The notes beneath the pieces were generated by a model. The model worked only from the letters and a program-made list of their open reading frames with translations, did no database searches and had not been told where the DNA came from. Shown here one piece after another: positions 19,769 to 26,433 of a DNA stretch of 26,433 nt. Origin of the DNA: Tolypocladium sp. Sup5 PDA-1 (lineage: Eukaryota; Ascomycota; Sordariomycetes; Hypocreales; Ophiocordycipitaceae); contig JPHH03000124.1 in the NCBI GenBank assembly GCA_000750105.3, forward strand, positions 1 to 26,433, read 5' to 3'. Position 1 is the stretch's first letter, and each line of letters opens with the position of its first letter. Both the position numbers and the translations under genes were made by a program.

Positions 19769-20434
19769 ATGGCTTCTTCTCCTACATCAGCGACCGATTC
19801 ACTAGAGTATCTCAACGAGTTTGGGATATTTTACCTGGAAGATCCCGCTATAGGAAGTGTAGTTCAGCAGATCGACGACCTCGGACTTTCCGCTAGCCTT
19901 GAGAGCTGGGACTATCTCAAGAACATCATCCTTGCCAATCCAGTCAGTGCAGCCAGCGGAGGTCTGTCATGGTTGTTCTAACTTGGAACCAGCAATTGCG
20001 TCGAATTCTTGCACCATTCCTCAACCAGAGAAACCCACGACGTTGTCATACGTTTGGGCCCGAGCCTGGCCGTGTGTTTTGCTTCTGGCCGCAATCAAAC
20101 CAGTCGCACCGTCTCGTCGTCTCAGTCTGGAGCGTGGGAACAAAGTTGGAGTTGTATTACGGTTCCCACAAAGATCTATCAAAGGCTGCTCCGGCCTCAA
20201 ACGGCCTGTTCGAAGTCCCAAGAAGAGGGCCGGGAGAAGTTGTTCATCTGGAAAGCGGTGGCATGTACGCCCGCCAGATCCATTTCACCTCATTGAAAGA
20301 TCGCTAACGCGCATAGTGCACTTTTGGATGTCCGAGTTTTGGTTCAGAGGATTGCAGGATTCACCATTGCGTATGGCATGGATATCGATTCCCCACCTGG
20401 TCCCCGCGATGACAATGTGACGCACCAAACATGA
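19769..20434 (+). pseudogene. Damaged conserved fungal protein gene, one good intron
   Basis: ATG 19769 begins MASSPTSATDSLEYLNEFGI and continues with SLESWDYLKNIILANPVSAA and SGGLSW. The frame then changes within about 60 bp to SNLEPAIAS and again to a third frame reading RLVVSVWSVGTKLELYYGSHK and ASNGLFEVP. The last step is explained by a 52-bp intron at 20265-20316 (donor GTACGC, branch GCTAAC, acceptor ATAG), which restores GG-x-ALLDVRVLVQRIAGFTIAY and runs to the TGA at 20432-20434. The order of motifs resembles fungal proteins of about 200 residues with a W-x-x-GT, YYxGSH, LxEVP and LDxRV signature; I cannot name a function. The earlier frame changes near 19970-20030 lack good splice sites and suggest one or two small indels. 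The gene ends 5 bp before the stop of the convergent zinc-finger gene. Confidence 0.6.
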
Positions 20435-20439
20435 TGACG

Positions 20440-21515
20440 TTACGATGCCTCTCCACTCGAAATCAATATTTCACTGTCAAAAATGGGCAATCCCGCCCCT
20501 TCTTGCGAGTACATCGGTCCATTGTTCGGTACGAACTGAGGCGGCAGCGCCACGCAAGCGGAGTGCGTGGCCCATAATGGCGTTGGTAATTCCGGGACTG
20601 CACCCTGCGAACTGGTATTGGCAGGCCAAAAGAGTGGATGTTTAGGGTACGATGATTGTTGATCGGCTAGGAATACCCCGTTGCGAGCGCCCGACTCAGG
20701 CTGGTCGAAGTTCACTAATTCGTTAGATGTTTGGGTCGGTGACGATGGCACAGGTCGATGTATATTGGTTGTCATCTCTCTTCGTTGCAATTCCCAGCGT
20801 CTCGTCGTAACAATGGAATCCAGAGCTGCAGTCTTCGGCGTCATCAAAGCTTTTGTACGGTTGCGTAACACTCGAACCCGTCCTCTTGTGTGTTCCTGTT
20901 GGTGGCGATTTCCGCCAGATATGCATTTGTGATTGATATACTTGCTTGCTTTGGTAAACTTGGTCCGGCAAAATGTACAGAATTCGCTGCAATCAACGTC
21001 TGATTTTACGTAAGTAGTCGCCAATAGCCCGGCAAAATCATCACAGCTTTACTTACGTGTGGCATAATGGCGTACAAGATCTTGAGGTCTTCTGTAAATG
21101 CTTCTCCTTTGGCTGCAATCTCTATGCGTGCATTCAAGTACTGTCTCGGCCTCCATTGGCGTGTCCTTTTCCGCCGGTGCTGACGCTGCGACGTTGGACA
21201 AATTGTCGTCGGTACAGCCTGAGAAACCGGTTTGTCGGCTCATACCATTGGAAATATTGACTGTCTGATCGTTCCAATCGAGAACAAGATCTGCTGACGT
21301 TTTTGCATTATCCAACGTCTCGTCCCGGTGCGCAAGCAGGTCGTGGAGCCTGGCGAGCACACTTGCTATTTCATTCTATGTGACTCATCAGCGGGAGCTT
21401 GCCGCATTCAAATCAATTAACTCACCTGATATCGCCACGTGTGCTCGCGAAGTTCTTCTTGCGTATTGAAACTAGCCGAGCATACAGGGCAGTGAAAGAG
21501 AAGCTCTCCAGCCAT
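20440..21515 (-). CDS. Zinc-finger protein, three exons
   Basis: Exons (minus strand) are 21515-21426, 21375-21057 and 20999-20440, giving 322 residues. Intron 1 (50 nt) has GTGAGT, CTGAT and TAG. Intron 2 (57 nt) has GTAAGT and acceptor CAG at 21000; the stronger-looking GCAG 13 nt later would shift the frame. Finger A is C9-x2-C12-x12-H25 without a clear last ligand. Finger B is C112-x4-C117-x15-H133-x3-H137, and His137 is created by the splice. Finger C is C144-x2-C147-x12-H160-x-C162. The fingers B and C together resemble paired fungal C2H2 fingers that bind DNA. The C-terminal 150 residues are Pro-, Ser- and Thr-rich and probably disordered. The start Met follows no obvious TATA box. The splice reconstruction is strongly supported because it joins the ligands of finger B. 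Confidence 0.78.
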
Positions 21516-21690
21516 GATTCTGTTTGTGAATACCTTCACATACTTACGAACGGCGTCTTGACGTGCGCGGTTTCCGTCTGTGAAGCCCCTCAGCGGATTA
21601 AACTAGGCCCGTTCCGTACTTCGCAAAGAACCCCTCCAGGTGGGTTCCTCTCTGCAGCCAATCAAGAGGCAAGGTGCAAGGCGCAGGTTG

Positions 21691-21768
21691 AAGTGCAAGT
21701 GCAAGTGCAAGTGCAAGTGCAAGTGCAAGTGCAAGTGCAAGTGCAAGTGCAAGTGCAAGTGCAAGTGC
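21691..21768 (+). repeat. Hexamer microsatellite, 13 copies of AAGTGC
   Basis: Thirteen perfect tandem copies are followed by a diverged AT and then GCACCC. Read in either frame it encodes alternating dipeptides, which is why long spurious frames cross it. It lies just upstream of the zinc-finger gene and is the inverted counterpart of the array at 19101-19153. Confidence 0.95.
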
Positions 21769-22277
21769 ATGCACCCGTTGAACTTTGGTTTCAGTTGAGA
21801 GTTGGTCAGGGCGGTTCTTGAGGATGTATGGCTATGATATACAAGCATGGGTTCGAGTAGCATCTATTCTCGGCCGGGGAAGCCTGCCGTCGGGCAAGTG
21901 TCGTGAGGCGAAGTTGCATTGGAATGTCGTCGGATGCGGCCCGCTAGAACAGCTGCTCGTGCGCCCGAAGCCCCTGGTGACACATGAACGGTTCTGAGAC
22001 CATGTATCTCGGCCTCTGAGTCTCACACAACCTGGTGTATCACAGCCAACATCATGCAGCTTGCTGGAGTAGCTTTGCCCAAGATGGACCCGTCGGGCCG
22101 TAGTTCCCCGTGTTGGTCGCGAAGACCGATCTGCCTGAATCGGCCAATTGGAGAGTCCGCTGGTTGTTCTTGGGAGGGGATAACGTCGTGTAGTTGATCA
22201 GCTTGGAAGGAGACAAGATCTCTCTTCTGTTGGCGAGAACAACGTCGCGCACGATCTCCAACAATGGCTCCAATGTC
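21769..22277. other. Unassigned upstream region of the orphan gene
   Basis: No coding frame with a recognisable motif is seen. The last 100 bp form the promoter of the gene starting at 22362. Confidence 0.45.
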
Positions 22278-22287
22278 TATATAAAGG
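22278..22287 (+). promoter_or_regulatory. TATA box of the orphan gene
   Basis: TATATAAAGG lies 84 bp upstream of the ATG at 22362, with CCCTTTTTTCTC and CAAAATATATC in the leader. The distance and sequence are typical of a strong fungal TATA promoter. Confidence 0.65.
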
Positions 22288-22361
22288 ATGCCTCCAGATC
22301 AAAGCCTCGCCCTTTTTTCTCGGTACAGTTGTTTCCTGGACAAAATATATCTCCATTTAAG

Positions 22362-24491
22362 ATGGATTCGAACAAGTCGACACAGCTTCCTGATATGCCT
22401 CAACCTTTCTCAACCCCTCCCAACAGTCGCTCTACTACGCCTAACCCCTTTGATGAAGCTTTGGAAGAAAGGTTATGGATGAAGGGCAAGGAAAAAGGCA
22501 ACAAGAGAGAATGCCATTCAAACAGAAGCAAGCAAGACAGCAGCCCTGGTTCATCTGAAAGGTAAGCAACAGTATGTGGTGCTGTGGTGAACAGCGCAGA
22601 GGTGCCGGAAAGCAAAGACAATCGTTTGCTATATCGACTAGACAGTTGCTAACGAAGAGCAGGGCTCCCCCTCCTCCACCGCCATGCTCGCAAGGCGGTC
22701 ACTCGAGTGATCCCTCGACGCCTGTGCTCGATGTCAACGAAATGGCGTGTTCCTTGACTGTAGACCCTGGCGAGGTGTCTACCGCTGATCAGATGGTAGC
22801 TGGAGTCGAAAGTCTGACCCTCGGCGATGAACAAGCGCCGTGCCGCCTTTCGCACGCCAACATGCGTAACACTGTGGCGCCTGGCAGAACTGATGCCGGA
22901 CATCGCTGTGGTTCTTGGTCTGCTCCCCCCATCAACCCAGCCGGCAACGCAGGGGAGAGTGCAGTCGAGAGGGCAGGGACACATATCTACGCCACGGAAC
23001 ACCAACCGAGACGGGACGATGCAAACAACAATATTGAAGCATGCCAGGCAGAAGGCGAGGGCATTGGCAGGGCTAACACTCAGAACAGAGCGGGCTGCGT
23101 ACAGGCGACGGCTGTTTCGACACAGACTGCCACGAATGCTGTGATCTCCTCGAGCCCCACGATGGATATTGAGACTTCCAAAGTCGACGGTCTTGACACG
23201 CATGGCTCCGGCGCGAACTCTGCTCCAGCCGCTGCTTCTGAGACACGGTATGATGACCTGGAAGTGCCCGATCGTCCGGACAGGAACGGCCGTACTCTTC
23301 AAGGCCGAAAAAGCCGCTCATCGTCGCAGGAATGGCATAATTTCAGATACCTCACGATGTACTCTGAGTTGGAGGACGCGGACTTTCAGTTGGACCTCTT
23401 CGGGCCCATTGTTCCAGCTCGAGACGACAGCAACGGCGAAGACCACGACTGTTCCGCAACTGCGGCTCCCGTCGAAGCGTCTTCATCGTCAACCGAGGAC
23501 TGTAATATGGTGGAACACTGCGATTCCCCCGCGACCACTGTCAAGGATAGACCGGACCAGGTGGACCTAGCGATGGTGTTCCAACCTCTCTACAACGTAA
23601 CCGCCGCAAGCCCGGAATCATATGAGGCGATGGGTCTCTCGATGCTCGGTAAGTAGAACCGCACCACAAGGTACGATCGCTCCCTCTTGGTTGACACGAT
23701 TCATCAGACAATCCTGGGTCGCCTCATGACACGGCCGCTACGCGTTCTCCGACCCCAACGATGGCCGATGTTACCGAAGCAAGCAGTGGGTCCCATTCGC
23801 AGGTTTACATGACCATGGACGTGTTCCCAATTGAGCGTCCTAAGACTCCAAAGTCCGCAGAAAAGAGCTGGAGACCGTACTTCAAGACATCCGACATCCC
23901 GGAGGACTTCGACATGTACGCGACAGGTTGCTTGGAGAAATGGGACAAGGGAAATATCCAAGCCGAAGCATCCAAGACAGAGAATGACGGTCAAGACCGT
24001 GGAACTTGCTTGAGCCAAGTGATGTCCGGCCCCGCGAGACATGCCCCCAAGCAAACGTTTGATGTGGAGGCATACGTCGGATCGAGCCCCGACCTGCAAG
24101 GTAAGCGCCCCTTGAGACGCAATTGTGCCCTCCTTATTGACACGAAGTAGGGAGCAATGCCGGGGGAGGAGATGTTGCAGGGATGGCTTCACAGACTTCT
24201 GGTCATTCTGCTATCTCGGGCAAGCAACCCTCGGGTGTCGGAACTGACGCTGGAAAACGCGGTGGGAATTGCGGCGTTTCTTGCATCGATACCTTCGAAT
24301 TCTTGATGACGGGCGTTTGCGTGTGCACAGGTTCCTCGAACTCTACAACTGAGGTCGCTGATGGACCGAATGATTGGGAAGGCCCCCGAATTGACGCATC
24401 GGAGTTATTGAATGCGGACATCCTATACGACCTCTTCGGGCCCAGTGTTCCAGCTCGAGACAACAGCAACCGAGGCAATGGAGGCGCCTGA
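22362..24491 (+). CDS. Four-exon orphan protein with repeated LFGPxVPARD module
   Basis: Exons 22362-22561, 22663-23648, 23708-24100 and 24151-24491 give 639 residues. Introns are 101, 59 and 50 bp, all with good signals (GTAAGC/TGCTAAC/GCAG; GTAAGT/TTGAC/CAG; GTAAGC/TTGAC/TAG), and each joins frames exactly. The protein is rich in Ser, Thr, Asp and Pro, with a PPPPPP run at the start of exon 2, and has no signal peptide, membrane span or recognised domain. A module is repeated: residues 302-324 (SELEDADFQLDLFGP, VPARDDSN) and 611-633 (SELLNADILYDLFGP, VPARDNSN), near-identical in DNA over the LFGP to ARD part. A basic KGKEKGNKRE segment near residue 46 could act as a localisation signal. The last exon could contain one more weak intron ending in CACAG near 24331. 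I do not recognise the family; a lineage-specific protein is likely. Confidence 0.72.
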
Positions 24492-26039
24492 CCAACTGCC
24501 CGCCCTGGGCATGCGTTCGCGAAACGCATTGCGATTGCGGGTTGAAGACAGGTCTGATTTCGTTGTCAAAGATGCTTTGCTGCCAACTGTTAGCTCACAC
24601 TCATTCAACTGCAATATAGTTATGTCAGTCTTTTAAACTTGTAGGATGCTGAATGTTAAGCTACGGGGGCCAGGAAGCGGACTGGCGCCCATGGGCATCT
24701 TCCTGGTGGCACAAGGACGTCTGCATGTCGGTGAACGGTGCGACGAATGGCGTTTTCGTCTGAACAGGTTTCCATGGTGGGTATGGGATATTTTTTGCCA
24801 GGTGGCGTGGTAAACGTCTGTCTTCCCCGCCCCCCGTCTCAGGCTGGATGGCCCCAGGTCCGCTGGCCAGACAGCTCATCAATCCCCGCATCCCTGCATC
24901 CTAACGCAGGTACGCACGAGCGCCACAGCTTCCGCATCATTGAATTGTAGCTTAATATTAAGTCCCCAGGTCACGCTGCCGTTCTCGCCATGCATGCACA
25001 CACACGTCTGCTCGACCAGCCTCATCGCATCTCCTCGGGCGTCACCGTCGCCCCGTAGAAGCCGCCCCCGTGCTCCCTCCCGGACGCGGCGCAAGCCAGA
25101 CACACGCCGCCATCGTAACGCGCGTGTGGCGAGTCCAGCCGGAGCCCTCGTCATCCAGGGCCGAGATGATCTCGCCCTGGACGTCCACCTCCCCTCGCCC
25201 CTGAGCGAGGCCGTCGGCCCTCAAGGTGCCTAGTTGCGAATGGGGCAGACCAATCAAAACTCGGTCCTCTTGGCATTGTTGACACCACCTGGCCCGTGTT
25301 CGTTCGTTCCTGGCCAGCGCCTCCGGCTGTGTTCAGCGCATGGGACTCGTTTGGCCGACTTTTAGCCGTGGCCTACTCTAGTGCAAACAGCCCCGCGTCG
25401 CGTCCGCTGTGAGGCGCGGAAGCCATCCAGAGCGCTTCCAATGGGATTGTCGTCGATCACATTTGATCGAGTTTGATCCGTCATGGTGTTCCGCCCGCCC
25501 AGCCGTCGTCGCGCATGTTGAAGGGGTGAATGGTTGACGACAGGTCGGTGGCAGATCACGCGTCTCTCGACGCTAGTTTGGGTCATGCTGCTGCCTCGCG
25601 TCTCGCCCTGATGGCCCTGGCCCGCGAGAGGTTTCGCGACGGGAGGGTACCTCAATTGGCGCGCAGCCATTGCCGCCCTTGTGCGATCCCCGGATCGCCG
25701 ATGCGAACCCGTGCATCCATCCACCCGGCCTGTTCTCCTGGTGCGTGTTCGTCGACCACCTCGCGCAACCACTGCGCCATCAAGTGGTCGTCACCGTCCA
25801 GTCTGCGATTGCCTTTCACATCAAACACTTCACAATAGCAGTGCAGATATGCTGGTGATTTTTATTTCTCTTAAAGCACAAGTCGCCTCCTGTCTTACCT
25901 GCCAACTCCTAGAGCACCCGGCCTGCCGCACGCCTATCACTGAGTGTCCGCGACCAACGAACGACTTTGTTCCCGTCAATGCCGATTAGAACCCTTGTCC
26001 GACCTGGCATCGCCCCGCTCTGCCCGTCACAGCGACACT
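24492..26039. other. Unassigned region
   Basis: Open frames of 60-136 codons occur on both strands (for example 25362-25772 minus and 25530-25838 plus) but they overlap, are rich in Arg, Ser and Pro, and show no motif or splice sites. The interval contains the short repeat copy at 25247-25289. I see no gene, tRNA or larger repeat. Confidence 0.45.
25247..25289 (+). repeat. Short dispersed repeat, copy 2
   Basis: This is the plus-strand counterpart of the element at 18775-18820, with only a few differences over about 43 bp. The similarity stops on both sides, and no coding sequence is associated with it. Confidence 0.55.
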
Positions 26040-26433
26040 TCACAACAGCAAGGTCAGCATCCCTTTCGCATGAAAAATGAAGGCATGATATTGACGGACT
26101 TGCCTGTAGACCTTTGCGCCGTCCAGAGTTCGCCACCGACGCCCGTGGTAGATAATTTGAAGACCGCAAAAACCGACGTCTCTCATCAGATCCCGGCGGG
26201 CTTGTGCTCCTGGAAAGTTGGCGCAGGTTTTGCATGCACTCGCTCTTGTCCAGTTGACGGACTGGCAGGTGCAAACCATGTCAAACATATTGTCGACATC
26301 GACAAGCTCGATCTGCCCGCCAAGTCGAACGAGTCCCCTGAGGTGTCTGAGGTATGTTACATAGTCTTTGGGGCTTCTGATATTCCGGACAAAGAGGTAG
26401 TCCCAGAAGAAGGTCTGGGGGTACTCCTCGATA
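26040..26433 (-). CDS. C-terminal part of a probable SAM-dependent methyltransferase, cut by the window edge
   Basis: The minus-strand frame is open from the right edge (first full codon at 26432) to the TGA at 26040, 131 residues. It begins IEEYPQTFFWDYLFVRNIRS, continues YLRHLRGLVRLGGQIELVDV and later RRDLMRDVGFCGLQII. These fit the end of a Rossmann methyltransferase fold of the fungal LaeA-like or TAM-like type: a leucine-rich helix, then a loop resembling LKPGGxxELxD, and a late LMxxAGF-like helix. The SAM-binding GxGxG motif would lie upstream, outside the window. Between them is a Cys-containing insert (CTCQSVNWTRASACKTC), where intact relatives usually have another segment, so an intron or decay there is possible. 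The substrate cannot be inferred. Confidence 0.5.
   Translation of the reverse strand, partial: IEEYPQTFFWDYLFVRNIRSPKDYVTYLRHLRGLVRLGGQIELVDVDNMFDMVCTCQSVNWTRASACKTCANFPGAQARRDLMRDVGFCGLQIIYHGRRWRTLDGAKVYRQVRQYHAFIFHAKGMLTLLL

Noticed and set aside
19101..21768. Tandem hexamers as a CRISPR-like or telomeric array
   Set aside because: There are no spacers between units, so it is not CRISPR. The unit AAGTGC is not the fungal telomere repeat TTAGGG. It is a microsatellite.
21399..21821. Open frame with a long Val-Gln repeat, and its antisense His-Leu counterpart
   Set aside because: Both are translations of the AAGTGC hexamer microsatellite. The length 6 repeat keeps every frame open and the flanks show no coding motif.
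21847..21870. GGGTTCGAGTAGC as the T-loop of a tRNA gene
   Set aside because: No acceptor stem, D-arm or anticodon arm with the right spacing can be folded around it.
25362..25838. Overlapping frames of 136 and 102 codons on opposite strands
   Set aside because: Composition is Arg- and Ser-rich on both strands, as expected of chance frames in GC-rich DNA. No motif or splice site supports either.

Overview
The window comes from a filamentous ascomycete (Pezizomycotina, probably a Sordariomycete). The reasons are short introns of about 50-100 bp with GTRAGY donors, CTRAY-type branch sites and YAG acceptors; TATA boxes close to starts; a 1660-residue RNA polymerase I largest subunit of fungal type; fungus-specific families such as 2EXR proteins; and a retroelement mutated in the way repeat-induced point mutation (RIP) does. 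All coordinates and splice sites below were read by eye; no search or alignment program was run.

Layout. 1-2974 is a Ty3/gypsy retrotransposon on the minus strand, so heavily mutated that CpA and TpG are almost absent; protease, reverse transcriptase, RNase H and the start of integrase can still be read through many stops. The AT-rich block ends abruptly near 2974. 3000-10500 is GC-balanced accessory DNA: a promoter and coding relic (3050-3616), a two-exon gene for a nuclear Myb/SANT-like protein (4321-5862), a broken copy of part of that gene (5932-6034), a frameshifted member of a large fungal family that may be PD-(D/E)XK nuclease-like (6393-8071), a perfect hairpin, a pair of diverged direct repeats and a kinase-like fragment. 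10645-11889 (minus) is a 2EXR protein with a polyserine tract and a basic tail.

12497-17536 is the only clear housekeeping gene, RPA190/RPA1, in two exons. It is followed by a small cysteine-rich gene (17757-17963, minus). The right third is again accessory: hexamer microsatellites in opposite orientation (19101-19153 and 21691-21768) bracket a damaged conserved gene (19769-20434, plus) that converges on a three-exon zinc-finger gene (20440-21515, minus). A four-exon, serine-rich orphan gene with an internally repeated module lies at 22362-24491. The right edge cuts a minus-strand gene that resembles the C-terminal end of a SAM-dependent methyltransferase.

No operon-like or biosynthetic cluster is visible. 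The window is best read as a conserved locus embedded in fast-evolving, duplicated and decaying DNA. The most useful observations are the unusually complete and sharply bounded RIP block, the gene-fragment duplications, and the repeated module and matching introns of the orphan gene at 22362-24491.
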